63,970 bases of DNA from Mesorhizobium sp. STM 4661 (GCF_000359125.1 NZ_CAAF010000020.1:1-63970); one strand, 5' to 3'; positions 18,795-26,815 are shown, counted from the stretch's first letter. Program-made: numbers and translations. The notes: generated by a model from the sequence alone, not told the origin.

Positions 18795-18869
18795 GGATTC
18801 ATGCGACGCGCTTTAAGTTCTCGTTTTACGCATGTCGTTATCGCAAAACCGCTGCGCACTTTTGCGCGA
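18795..18869. repeat. Dispersed intergenic repeat, copy 2
   Basis: Nearly identical to 11501-11576: it contains ATGCGACGCGCTTTAAGTTC, then CATGTCGTTATCGCAAAACC and GCTGCGCACTTTTGCGCGA. The left arm of the first hairpin (around 18777-18790) is partly degraded here. It borders the GANTC-rich region that follows. Confidence 0.8.
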
Positions 18870-18884
18870 ATTAACAGTTGGAAC

Positions 18885-19290
18885 GAGTCTGGAACGAATC
18901 GGCGACGAATCACTGACTCACGCGGATTCAGGTTTTGTTCACGGCTACATCTGGGTTTTTCATCGATGAGTCTCACCACATGCTGAATCGGTGAATTGGC
19001 CCGATTCATGCTAGGAGAACGCTGTCGTTAATCTTTGCCGGGGAACGATCCTGGCGAACCGGTCACCTTGTCCAAGATTATGAAATTATTGATGTTTCCT
19101 AATGCGCCTTAACTTTTCCGGCGATGGTTTCGGGCCTTGTCGTTAACGTCCCGGTCAAAGCCGGAACGAAACGGCGACGAATCAGAGATAGCTCGATATT
19201 CCTGTTTTGTTCACCCCAACATGTTGTGTTGTGAACAGGTTTTCCACCGAGAATCCACAGGTTGTGGAAGAGGTTTTGCACACGCGGCGC
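18885..19290. other. GANTC-rich, DnaA-box-like gene-free region (possible replication or cell-cycle control site)
   Basis: Within the gap between the helicase 5' end and phbB 3' end there are ten GANTC sites (the CcrM target), eight of them within 18885-19007. Two 52-base imperfect direct repeats lie at 18891-18942 and 19163-19214. A 29-base segment at 19075-19103 is about 79 percent A+T. Three 9-mers match seven of nine bases of TTATCCACA (19240, 19251, and 19263 reversed). TTTTGTTCAC occurs twice, with an inverted GTGAACA at 19231. The combination resembles alphaproteobacterial replication-origin or CcrM-regulated DNA. No protein-coding gene is supported. Function is inference only; known rhizobial origins are usually next to hemE, which is not seen here. 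Confidence 0.45.
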
Positions 19291-19383
19291 AGCCGCCCTT
19301 AACCTTTGCGTGCCGGATTGGGTCAGGGCGTTGCGCATGGCGGCGAATGGACAAGACATTCCCGCTTGGTCGCTGTCGAAGGC

Positions 19384-20106
19384 TCAGGTGATGTACTGGC
19401 CGCCGTTGGCGGTAAGGGTCGAGCCGGTGATGAAGCCGGCGTCCTCGGAGGCGAGGAAGACGACGCAGCGCGCGATCTCTTCCGGCTCGCCGAGACGGCC
19501 CGCGGGGATTTGTGCGATGATCGATTCCCGCACCTTTTCAGGCACGGCCATGACCATGTCGGTGGCGATGTAGCCGGGGCAGATGACATTGACGGTGATG
19601 CCGGCCCGCGCCCCTTCCTGGGCGAGCGCCTTGGTGAAGCCGATGTCGCCTGCCTTGGATGCCGAATAGTTGACCTGGCCGGTCTGGCCCTTCTGGCCGT
19701 TGATCGAGGAGATGGTGATGACGCGGCCGAATTTGCGGTCGCGCATGCCGCCCCACAGCGGATGCGTCATGTTGAAGACACCCGACAGGTTGGTGTCGAG
19801 GACCTCCTTCCACTGCTCGCGCGTCATCTTGTGGAACATGGCGTCGCGGGTGATGCCGGCATTATTGACCAGCACGGAAACCGGACCGAGATCGGCCTCG
19901 ACCCGCCCGATGCCGGCGGCGCAGGCATCGTAGTCGGCGACCGACCATTTATAAACGGGGATGCCGGTCTCGGCCTTGAATTTCTGCGCCGCTTCGTCAT
20001 TGCCGGCGTAATTCGCGGCAACCGAATAGCCGGCATTCTTCAACGCGATCGATATGGCCGCGCCAATGCCGCGCGACCCGCCTGTGACGATTGCAACCTT
20101 GCTCAC
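19384..20106 (-). CDS. phbB: Acetoacetyl-CoA reductase
   Basis: This 240-residue NADPH-dependent short-chain dehydrogenase reduces acetoacetyl-CoA to (R)-3-hydroxybutyryl-CoA, the second step of polyhydroxybutyrate synthesis. The cofactor motif TGGSRGIG is at the N-terminus, NNAGIT follows, and the catalytic Ser, Tyr and Lys lie in ISSINGQKGQTGQVNYSASK. FHKMTREQWKEV and the C-terminal ANGGQYIT fit PhbB rather than FabG. The start is GTG at 20106. It follows phbA with a 98-base spacer that can form short GC-rich hairpins. Confidence 0.93.
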   Translation of the reverse strand: MSKVAIVTGGSRGIGAAISIALKNAGYSVAANYAGNDEAAQKFKAETGIPVYKWSVADYDACAAGIGRVEADLGPVSVLVNNAGITRDAMFHKMTREQWKEVLDTNLSGVFNMTHPLWGGMRDRKFGRVITISSINGQKGQTGQVNYSASKAGDIGFTKALAQEGARAGITVNVICPGYIATDMVMAVPEKVRESIIAQIPAGRLGEPEEIARCVVFLASEDAGFITGSTLTANGGQYIT

Positions 20107-20204
20107 GCGTTTCCCCTTTTTTGATACCGCCCTTTTTCGGGCTTTTTATGCATTGAAGAAAGTGCGGGCGGCTCGCGCCGCCCCGGTCATCAATATCAAT
20201 ATCG

Positions 20205-21389
20205 TTAGAGTGTTTCCACGCACATGGCGACACCCATGCCGCCGCCGATGCACAGCGTGGCAAGGCCCTTCTTTGCACCGCGTCGCCGCATTTCGTAAAC
20301 CAGCGTGTTGAAGACGCGGGCGCCGGATGCCCCGACCGGGTGGCCGATGGCGATGGCGCCGCCATTGACGTTGACGATCGAGGGATCCCAGCCCATGTCC
20401 TTGTTGACGGCGCAGGCCTGCGCGGCAAAGGCCTCGTTGGCCTCGACCAGATCGAGATCGCCGACCGACCAGCCGGCCTTGGCCAGCGCCTTGCGCGACG
20501 CGGGAATGGGGCCGGTGCCCATGATCTGCGGGTCGACGCCGGCAGTGGCCCAGGAAACGATGCGGACCAGCGGCGTGATGCCGCGTTTTGCGGCTTCCGC
20601 TTCGGTCATCAGCACGGCGGCGGCGGCGCCGTCGTTGATGCCGGAGGCATTGGCGGCGGTCACCGTGCCTTCCTTATCGAAGGCGGGCTTGAGCTTGGTG
20701 ATGGCTTCGAGGGTCGCGCCGTGGCGGATGTATTCGTCCTGGTCGACGATCGTGTCGCCCTTCTTGCCCTTGATGGTGACGGAGACGATCTCGTCCTTGA
20801 ACTTGCCGGCCTTTTGCGCGGCCTCTGCCTTGTTTTGCGAACCGACGGCGAACTTGTCCTGGTCGTCACGGGTCAGTTGCCACTGGCGGGCGACGTTCTC
20901 GGCCGTATTGCCCATGTGGTAGCCGTAGAAGGCATCGGTCAGGCCGTCCTTGATCATGGTGTCGATCAACTTGAAGTCGCCCATCTTGACGCCGCCACGC
21001 AGATGCTGCGCGTGCGGAGCCATCGACATCGATTCCTGGCCGCCGGCGACGATGATCTTCGCATCTCCCATAGCGATCTGCTGCATGCCGAGCGCGATGG
21101 CGCGCAGGCCCGAGCCGCAGAGCTGGTTGAGGCCCCAGGCGGTCGCCTCCTGCGGCACGCCGGCCGCCATCGCCGCCTGACGCGCCGGGTTCTGGCCTTG
21201 CGCCGCGGTCAGGATCTGGCCGAGGATCACCTCGTCGACCTCCTTGCCGTCGACACCGGCGCGGGCCAGCGCTTCCTTGACAGCGATGGCGCCCAGTTCA
21301 TGGGCCGGCGTGTTGGCGAAAGCGCCGTTGAAGGAGCCGACCGGGGTGCGCGCCGCGCTGGCGACGACGATGGTGTTGGAAGCGGACAT
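20205..21389 (-). CDS. phbA: Acetyl-CoA acetyltransferase (beta-ketothiolase)
   Basis: This 394-residue thiolase condenses two acetyl-CoA to acetoacetyl-CoA for PHB synthesis. The nucleophilic cysteine is in LNQLCGSGLRAI, the substrate-binding loop in NASGINDGAAA, the catalytic histidine in GGAIAIGHPVGASGAR, and the second cysteine in CIGGGMG. Length and N-terminus (VVASAARTPVGSFNGAF) are typical of PhbA. A clear GGAGAAG ribosome site precedes 21389. It is the first gene of phbAB and is divergent from phaR. Confidence 0.95.
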   Translation of the reverse strand: MSASNTIVVASAARTPVGSFNGAFANTPAHELGAIAVKEALARAGVDGKEVDEVILGQILTAAQGQNPARQAAMAAGVPQEATAWGLNQLCGSGLRAIALGMQQIAMGDAKIIVAGGQESMSMAPHAQHLRGGVKMGDFKLIDTMIKDGLTDAFYGYHMGNTAENVARQWQLTRDDQDKFAVGSQNKAEAAQKAGKFKDEIVSVTIKGKKGDTIVDQDEYIRHGATLEAITKLKPAFDKEGTVTAANASGINDGAAAAVLMTEAEAAKRGITPLVRIVSWATAGVDPQIMGTGPIPASRKALAKAGWSVGDLDLVEANEAFAAQACAVNKDMGWDPSIVNVNGGAIAIGHPVGASGARVFNTLVYEMRRRGAKKGLATLCIGGGMGVAMCVETL

Positions 21390-21581
21390 GTTCTTCTCCA
21401 GACTTCAGGGGATCGTGTTTTTGAGTGTCGTTAGGGACTTTTCTTGCCCGTTCCACAACTCAAGTCAAACCGGAAATGGGCATGCCGGCCACGCGCCGCA
21501 AGCAGCTTGCCTGTGCTCATGGGAAGCGTGCCGTCGTTGCTGCGCAGCATATTTAGCCCGCCATGCAGCATTAATTGATCC

Positions 21582-21593
21582 CGCACTGCACAA
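21582..21593. promoter_or_regulatory. Candidate PhaR operator between phbA and phaR
   Basis: CGCACTGCACAA matches eleven of twelve positions of TGCRNYGCASMA, the PhaR motif I recall for Bradyrhizobium. The surrounding 300-base gap also has GCTGCGCAGC (about 21539-21548) and ATGCAGCAT. Position between divergent phbA and phaR suggests autoregulation; PhaR autorepression is known in related bacteria. The exact site is inferred. Confidence 0.45.
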
Positions 21594-21690
21594 ACCGCTT
21601 GGAATTGTGACGCTTTTGCGCATATCCTTGAAAAGGCGCAATCGTTATCGGCTGCTTACTCAAGGCGCCGGTGTCCGGGGAGGGATGCAG

Positions 21691-22302
21691 ATGGCCGCGA
21701 AAGACGAACCAATCATCATCAAGAAATATGCCAACCGCCGCCTCTACAATACGGGCACCAGCACCTATGTGACGCTCGAGGATCTGGCCGACATGGTCAA
21801 GAAGGGCGAGGAGTTCACCGTCCAGGACGCCAAGACCGGCGACGACATAACGCATCCGGTGCTGACCCAGATCATCTTCGAACTGGAGAACAAGGATGGG
21901 CAGAACATGCTGCCGATCCCGTTCCTGCGGCAGCTGATCGCCTTCTACGGCGACCAGATGCAGATGATCGTGCCGAGTTTCCTCGAACAGTCGATGATCG
22001 CGTTTGCAAAGGAACAGGAACGGTTCCGCGAGCAGATGAAGGGCGCGCTCGGCAAGTCACCGCTGGACATGATGAAGATCGCCACGCCGATCAAGGCGCT
22101 GGAAGAGCAGACGCGCCGCAACATGGAGATGTTCCAGAACGCCATGCGCCTGTTCACGCCATTCCCGCCCGCTGGCTCGAATGGTCCTGCCGCGGCGCCG
22201 GCCGAACCGGCCAGGAAGGATGCTCCGGAAAAGCCCGACGACCTTCAGGAGCTGAAGGATCAGATCGCCGCCATGCAGCGCAAGCTCGACACGATGTCGT
22301 GA
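21691..22302 (+). CDS. phaR: Polyhydroxyalkanoate synthesis regulator PhaR
   Basis: This 203-residue protein is the PHB-responsive repressor (AniA/PhaR). The PHB/DNA-binding N-terminal domain is unmistakable (IIKKYANRRLYNTGTSTYVTLEDLA, read in pieces), followed by the accumulation-regulator domain (PFLRQLIAFYGDQMQ) and a C-terminal Pro/Ala linker plus a short coiled coil (LQELKDQIAAMQRKLD). PhaR represses phasin and sometimes synthesis genes until PHB granules titrate it. ATG at 21691 is chosen because GGGGAGGG precedes it at normal spacing; the ATG at 21685 is too close to that site. Confidence 0.95.
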   Translation: MAAKDEPIIIKKYANRRLYNTGTSTYVTLEDLADMVKKGEEFTVQDAKTGDDITHPVLTQIIFELENKDGQNMLPIPFLRQLIAFYGDQMQMIVPSFLEQSMIAFAKEQERFREQMKGALGKSPLDMMKIATPIKALEEQTRRNMEMFQNAMRLFTPFPPAGSNGPAAAPAEPARKDAPEKPDDLQELKDQIAAMQRKLDTMS

Positions 22303-22311
22303 TCCATCCTT

Positions 22312-22468
22312 CGTCATCCTCGGGCTTGACCCGAGGATCCATGCCGTGACCGTCGTCAACGAGCGCGGCGAGACAGAATTCTGCGCCGCCGCAACGCCTT
22401 GACGTCACGGCATGGATCCTGGGGTCTGCGCTGCGTCGCTTGGCTCCTTGCTTCGCCCCAGGATGACG
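22312..22468. repeat. Long palindromic intergenic repeat, copy A
   Basis: Ends CGTCATCCT (22312-22320) and AGGATGACG (22460-22468) are inverted, and inner arms around GGATCCATGCCGTGAC (about 22336-22350) and GTCACGGCATGGATCC (about 22404-22419) can pair. A diverged copy lies at 38390-38606. This is a common rhizobial dispersed element between convergent genes; it could serve as a bidirectional terminator. Confidence 0.75.
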
Positions 22469-22501
22469 ACGTTAGAGACGTTTCCGCTAACCTCGAAAGA
22501 C

Positions 22502-23647
22502 TCATTCCGGCCAAAGCGGCCCCTCGTAGCGGGCGCGTGGCCTGATCACGCTGTTGCTCACGACCTGCTCCACGGCATGCGCCGTCCAGCCGACGCTGCG
22601 GCCAAGTGCGAACAGGCGAAACGGTGCGTCGGGGGGCAGATGCAGGCTGCGCGTCAGCGCGGCGAGCGCGAAATCGACGTTGGGGCGCATTCCCGTTTCC
22701 GCAAAAACGGCATCGCGTAGCCGCACGAGTCCGCTGTCCATGTCGATGCCGGACAGCAGCGCCTGGGCGCGCGGGTCGCCGTCGGGATAGAGCGCATGGC
22801 CAAATCCGGGCAGCGGCCTGTCGTGGCCAAGCCAGCGCCCGATAGCCGCGTCCGGCCCGAGCCGCGTCGCATCGTCGACAAGCACCATCAGCGCTTCGGC
22901 AGCGCCGCCATGGCGCGGTCCGGAAAGGGCGGCAATGCCGGCAAGCAGGCAAGCGGCAACAGGCGCGCCGGTGGAAGCGGCGACGCGGGCGGCGAAGGTC
23001 GACGCGTTCAATTCGTGATCGGCCAGCAAGACCAGCGCCCGGCGGATCAAATCCGCGCCTGCGCCGTCGACGGACCAGCCCTGCGCCAGCCTTTGGTGCA
23101 TGACGCCGCTGCCTGGCATCGCACCCAGCGCCAGGGCCAGGGCGCCTATGGCGCCGGCGCCATCTTCATGCAGTGAAGCCGAATTGCGTCCGAGCGAGGC
23201 CCTGCCTTCAGCGGCCAGCGCGGCCAGTCTCGCAAAAGCCGCCGCCCGGCCGGTTTCAATGCCGTCATCCGAGCCCGGCGAAGTGAGCGATACGGCAGCG
23301 CCGGAAGCCCAGAGCAGCCTTGCCGTTTCCTCCAGCGTGGCCGTGGCGGAAAGAACTGCCGCGTCCTCGCCCCGATAGATCAGGCGGCCATGCTCGACGG
23401 TCGAGATCGAAGTCGATATCGCCGGTTCGCCCCAGGCGATGGCGCTTTCGGCGATTGCCTGAGGGCTTCGTCCGCGCGCCCGGCGGGTCGCCAACGCCGC
23501 GATATCGTCGGCGCGATACTGGCTGCGGCGTGGGTCCAGCCGATCCGGCCTGACGCCGATGCGCCCGCGGCTGACATAGGCATAGAGCGTCTGCGCCCGC
23601 ACTTTGAGCCTTTCCAGCGCCTCTTCCCGTGTCAGCCACTCAGACAT
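22502..23647 (-). CDS. Citrate synthase family protein with N-terminal helix-turn-helix
   Basis: This 381-residue protein starts with a small MerR/excisionase-like HTH (WLTREEALERLKVRAQTLYAYVSRGRI, read in pieces) followed by a citrate synthase fold. Catalytic-type residues are visible: the His in ADHELNASTFAARVAAST, and PGFGHALYPDGDPRAQ, where a second active-site His is expected. It is shorter than housekeeping GltA (about 430 residues), so true citrate, 2-methylcitrate or a regulatory role are all possible. It is divergent from a second, HTH-free paralog, with palindromes in the shared promoter. The start at 23647 (MSEWLTRE) matches the HTH. Confidence 0.82.
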   Translation of the reverse strand: MSEWLTREEALERLKVRAQTLYAYVSRGRIGVRPDRLDPRRSQYRADDIAALATRRARGRSPQAIAESAIAWGEPAISTSISTVEHGRLIYRGEDAAVLSATATLEETARLLWASGAAVSLTSPGSDDGIETGRAAAFARLAALAAEGRASLGRNSASLHEDGAGAIGALALALGAMPGSGVMHQRLAQGWSVDGAGADLIRRALVLLADHELNASTFAARVAASTGAPVAACLLAGIAALSGPRHGGAAEALMVLVDDATRLGPDAAIGRWLGHDRPLPGFGHALYPDGDPRAQALLSGIDMDSGLVRLRDAVFAETGMRPNVDFALAALTRSLHLPPDAPFRLFALGRSVGWTAHAVEQVVSNSVIRPRARYEGPLWPE

Positions 23648-23688
23648 GTCCCACCCCTTGGCATATCGGCTCCGGCACATTGATTCAC

Positions 23689-23703
23689 TTGATCAATATT
23701 GAT
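23689..23703. promoter_or_regulatory. Palindromes in the divergent citrate-synthase promoter
   Basis: Two overlapping perfect palindromes, TTGATCAA (23689-23696) and ATCAATATTGAT (23692-23703), sit in the 108-base gap between the divergent genes. They could be an operator, possibly bound by the HTH of the left gene. No direct evidence exists for the protein that binds. Confidence 0.45.
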
Positions 23704-23755
23704 GGATTTGTCGCTCACCATTATCTCCAATGCGAAATCGGTCAAGGAGACAACC

Positions 23756-24844
23756 ATGGCAAACGGGCTCGACGACGTGGTCGCGGCGGAAACAGTGCTC
23801 TCCGATGTCGACGGTCTTGGCGGTCGTCTCATCATCCGAGGCCAATCGCTGCAGGAACTGGCTGGCCGATGGTCCTATTCCCAGGTGGTTCGCCTGCTGC
23901 TCGACGGCTTCTTCGAGGATCTTCAGGGTGACGGACAACTGGCAGACGCAATCGGGCAGGCGCGTGTCGAGGTGTTCGAGCAGATCGAACCCGTGCTGCC
24001 CTATCTTGCCTCGCTCGACATCTACAGCGGCATGCGCGCCGGCGTCGCGCTGATGCCGGACGGCGATGGGCTGATCGATGCACTCCGGCTGATCGCCGCG
24101 CCCGCGGTGCTGACACCGGCCTTGCTGCGCCTGCGGCGCGGCGAAAGCTCGATTGCACCGGAGGTGAAGGCCGATCATGCCGCGGATATGCTGCGGATGC
24201 TGACCGGCATACCCGCTTCGCCGACACCGGCCAGAGCCCTCGATGCCTATCTGGTCACGGTCTGCGACCATGGCCTCAATGCATCGACCTTCGCGACCCG
24301 CGTGGTGGCGTCGACGCAGGCCGGCCTGACGTCTTCGGTATTGGCCGGGCTCGGAGCGCTCAAGGGGCCGCTGCATGGCGGCGCGCCCGGCCCGGTGATC
24401 GAGATGCTGGACGCGATCGAGGCAAGCGGCGACGCGGCCGGCTGGCTGCGCGCCGAAATCGCGCGCGGCGGGCGCATCATGGGGTTTGGCCACCGCATCT
24501 ACCGCGTGCGCGATCCGCGCGCCGACGTGCTGAAAGCCGTGGTTCGGCAACTCGGTAGCGAGGATGGAGTTGGTCGTCGTCTGGCGTTCGCCGAAAAAGT
24601 GGAGCAGGCAGCGCTCGAGGTGCTTCGGGTCGCCAAGCCGTCACGCTCGCTCCAGACCAATGTCGAATTCTATACCGCGCTGCTGCTGGAGGCGGCAGGC
24701 TTCCCGAAAGAGGCGTTCACCAACGTCTTTGCCGCCGGGCGCGTGGCCGGCTGGATCGCCCATGCGCGCGAGCAGCAAACGACCGGACGCCTCATCCGCC
24801 CGCAGTCACGCTATATCGGGCCGATGCCGGAGCTTGTCGCCTGA
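23756..24844 (+). CDS. Citrate synthase / 2-methylcitrate synthase family protein
   Basis: This 362-residue citrate synthase paralog lacks the HTH of its divergent neighbour. Active-site segments are present: CDHGLNASTFATRVVAST, GPLHGGAPGPVIEML, and MGFGHRIYRVRDPRAD with the conserved GFGHRIY motif, then a C-terminal NVEFYTALLLEAAG and RLIRPQSRYIGP. It probably condenses acetyl-CoA or propionyl-CoA with oxaloacetate; citrate versus methylcitrate cannot be decided here. The start at 23756 follows AAGGAG. A nearby role in acetyl-CoA partitioning against PHB synthesis is an attractive inference. Confidence 0.88.
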   Translation: MANGLDDVVAAETVLSDVDGLGGRLIIRGQSLQELAGRWSYSQVVRLLLDGFFEDLQGDGQLADAIGQARVEVFEQIEPVLPYLASLDIYSGMRAGVALMPDGDGLIDALRLIAAPAVLTPALLRLRRGESSIAPEVKADHAADMLRMLTGIPASPTPARALDAYLVTVCDHGLNASTFATRVVASTQAGLTSSVLAGLGALKGPLHGGAPGPVIEMLDAIEASGDAAGWLRAEIARGGRIMGFGHRIYRVRDPRADVLKAVVRQLGSEDGVGRRLAFAEKVEQAALEVLRVAKPSRSLQTNVEFYTALLLEAAGFPKEAFTNVFAAGRVAGWIAHAREQQTTGRLIRPQSRYIGPMPELVA

Positions 24845-24964
24845 GGCTTGTTCCCACGCCAAAGACGACGGGATCCGGTTAAACCAGCTCCCGTTGCTTT
24901 GGCTGCTGCCGGCGTCCTTTCATGACGAAAATTTCATCTGTTTGCCCAAATGCGCTGATGTTAT

Positions 24965-24999
24965 TGCGTTGCACAAGACATATATGCTGCACTGCAATA
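24965..24999. promoter_or_regulatory. Candidate tandem PhaR operators upstream of the patatin-like gene
   Basis: TGCGTTGCACAA (24965-24976) matches every position of TGCRNYGCASMA, the PhaR consensus I recall for Bradyrhizobium. TGCACTGCAATA (24988-24999) matches its core TGCRNYGCA. The two sites are spaced about two helical turns in an AT-rich promoter 58 bases before the patatin-like gene. Regulation by PhaR is inferred. Confidence 0.5.
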
Positions 25000-25056
25000 T
25001 AGCCGACCGAGAGCAATCCGGCCGATAATCAGGGACAACGCCCAAGGACAAACGCC

Positions 25057-26187
25057 ATGACGACGAACGGCAAGGCGGAGGAGAAAAAGAAGATCAACAT
25101 CGCGCTGCAGGGCGGCGGCTCGCACGGGGCGTTTTCCTGGGGCGTGCTCGATCGGCTGCTGGAGGACGGGCGGCTTGAGATAGCGGCGGTTTCGGGCACC
25201 AGCGCCGGCGCCATGAACGCGGTGGCGCTGGCCGACGGTTTCGTGCGTGGCGGCGTCGATGGCGCGCGGCAAAAGCTCGACGATTTCTGGCGCGCGGTGG
25301 CGCTGAAGGGCCGCTTCAGCCCGGTGCAGCGCATGCCGTGGGACGTCGCCTGGGGCAATTGGTCGATCGAGAACACGCCCGGCTATCTGTTCTTCGACAC
25401 GATGTCGCGGGTGTTTTCACCCTATGTCGCCAACCCGCTTGGCCTCAACCCGCTGCGCGACGTGATCGAGCAGGAGATCGATTTCGGCAATGTGCGCGCC
25501 TGCAAGTCGATGGAACTGTTCATCTCGGCGACCAATGTCGAGACCGGTCAGCTGCGCGTCTTCTCCGATGGCGAGATCGACCTCGACACGGTGATGGCGT
25601 CGGCCTGCCTGCCGCAATTGTTCCGCGCCGTCGAGATCAAGGGCGTGCCCTACTGGGATGGCGGCTATGGCGGCAATCCGGCGTTGTTCCCGTTCTTCAA
25701 GACGGCCGCCACCGAGGACGTGCTTTTGGTGCAGATCAATCCGGTGGTGCGCGAAGGGACGCCGAAGAGCGCCAACGAAATCCAGAACCGCATCGACGAG
25801 ATCACCTTCAACGCCGGGCTGCTGCGCGAATTCCGTTCGATCGCCTTCGTCAAGGAGCTGATCGCGGCCGGCCGGCTGCCGCATGGCGAATATCGCGACA
25901 TCCGCATGCACCGCATCGACGCCGACGAGGCGTTCAAGGACCTGTCGGCGTCATCCAAGGTCAATGCCGAATGGGCCTTCCTGACCTATCTGCGCGACCT
26001 CGGACGCACCGCCGCCAGCGACTGGCTGGAAGAGAATTACGACGCCGTCGGCAAACGGCCGACGCTCGATCTCTCCGGCGAGCTCGACGACGGCTTCAAG
26101 CCGGTGCGCGGCCCGGCGCCCGGCCGGCGGGTCAAGGAATTCCTCGCGGCGCGCAAAAAGCCGGAGACGGCGCGCCGCCAGGCCTGA
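25057..26187 (+). CDS. Patatin-like phospholipase / esterase
   Basis: This 376-residue cytosolic hydrolase has the patatin features: oxyanion-hole loop LQGGGSHGAF, nucleophile Ser in GTSAG, and catalytic Asp in DGGYGGNP. No signal peptide or membrane segment is seen. The family includes lipid acyl hydrolases; the substrate is unknown. PhaR-like operators in its promoter and its position beside phbAB-phaR make an involvement in PHB granules or storage-lipid turnover possible. The start at 25057 follows CAAGGAC at reasonable spacing. Confidence 0.88.
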   Translation: MTTNGKAEEKKKINIALQGGGSHGAFSWGVLDRLLEDGRLEIAAVSGTSAGAMNAVALADGFVRGGVDGARQKLDDFWRAVALKGRFSPVQRMPWDVAWGNWSIENTPGYLFFDTMSRVFSPYVANPLGLNPLRDVIEQEIDFGNVRACKSMELFISATNVETGQLRVFSDGEIDLDTVMASACLPQLFRAVEIKGVPYWDGGYGGNPALFPFFKTAATEDVLLVQINPVVREGTPKSANEIQNRIDEITFNAGLLREFRSIAFVKELIAAGRLPHGEYRDIRMHRIDADEAFKDLSASSKVNAEWAFLTYLRDLGRTAASDWLEENYDAVGKRPTLDLSGELDDGFKPVRGPAPGRRVKEFLAARKKPETARRQA

Positions 26188-26215
26188 GGCGCCAAGCCTG
26201 AAACGCCTGGGACCG

Positions 26216-26815
26216 TCAGCCTTTTTGCAAGGCTAGATCGATCACCCTGATCAGTGCGGCCGCCGCCTGCCGTTGTTGGTCCGGATCGCTGATGCGCGTC
26301 TTCATGCCTTCCAGCCCGTCGAGCAGCATGTCGGCCAGCAATTTTGCCGACAAGCCCTTGGCGGCAAGATCGACGCCGTTTCCGACTGCCTCGTCCTCGA
26401 TCGCCGTGGCGACGTGCTCGACAAGACCGCCGCGCCAGCATCCGACCAGATCAGCCACACTCGATTTCATGTCGAGGAGCTCGGCGCCATGTGGAGAGGT
26501 GACGACGGCGCGCATCATCGAGATCAGCGCTTCGTCGATGGCCCGCGTCATGCGCTCGGCGAAGGCGCCGTCGGCGGCAAGTGCCGTTTTCGCCTGCTCG
26601 ATCGAACGGCCGAGCAGCATCATGGCTATGGCGCGGAAAATGTCGGTCTTGTTCTTGAACAGAAGGTAGAGTGCCGGCCGCGACATGTCGGCGGCGCGCG
26701 CAATATCGTCCATGGTGGTGCGGGCAAAGCCATAGGCCAGAAACACCTTCATCGCGCCGTCGAGGATACGGGCGCGTTTGGGGTCGATGTCGGCGATGTC
26801 TTCAATTTCGATCAT
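26216..26815 (-). CDS. TetR family transcriptional regulator
   Basis: This 199-residue repressor has a typical N-terminal TetR HTH (RILDGAMKVFLAYGFARTTMDDIARAADMSRPALYLLFKNKTDIF, read in pieces) and a C-terminal helical ligand domain. It is divergent from the molybdenum oxidoreductase genes and an operator-like inverted repeat lies between them, so it most likely represses that operon and itself. The ATG at 26815 is chosen; a TTG at 26821 would add two residues. Confidence 0.92.
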   Translation of the reverse strand: MIEIEDIADIDPKRARILDGAMKVFLAYGFARTTMDDIARAADMSRPALYLLFKNKTDIFRAIAMMLLGRSIEQAKTALAADGAFAERMTRAIDEALISMMRAVVTSPHGAELLDMKSSVADLVGCWRGGLVEHVATAIEDEAVGNGVDLAAKGLSAKLLADMLLDGLEGMKTRISDPDQQRQAAAALIRVIDLALQKG

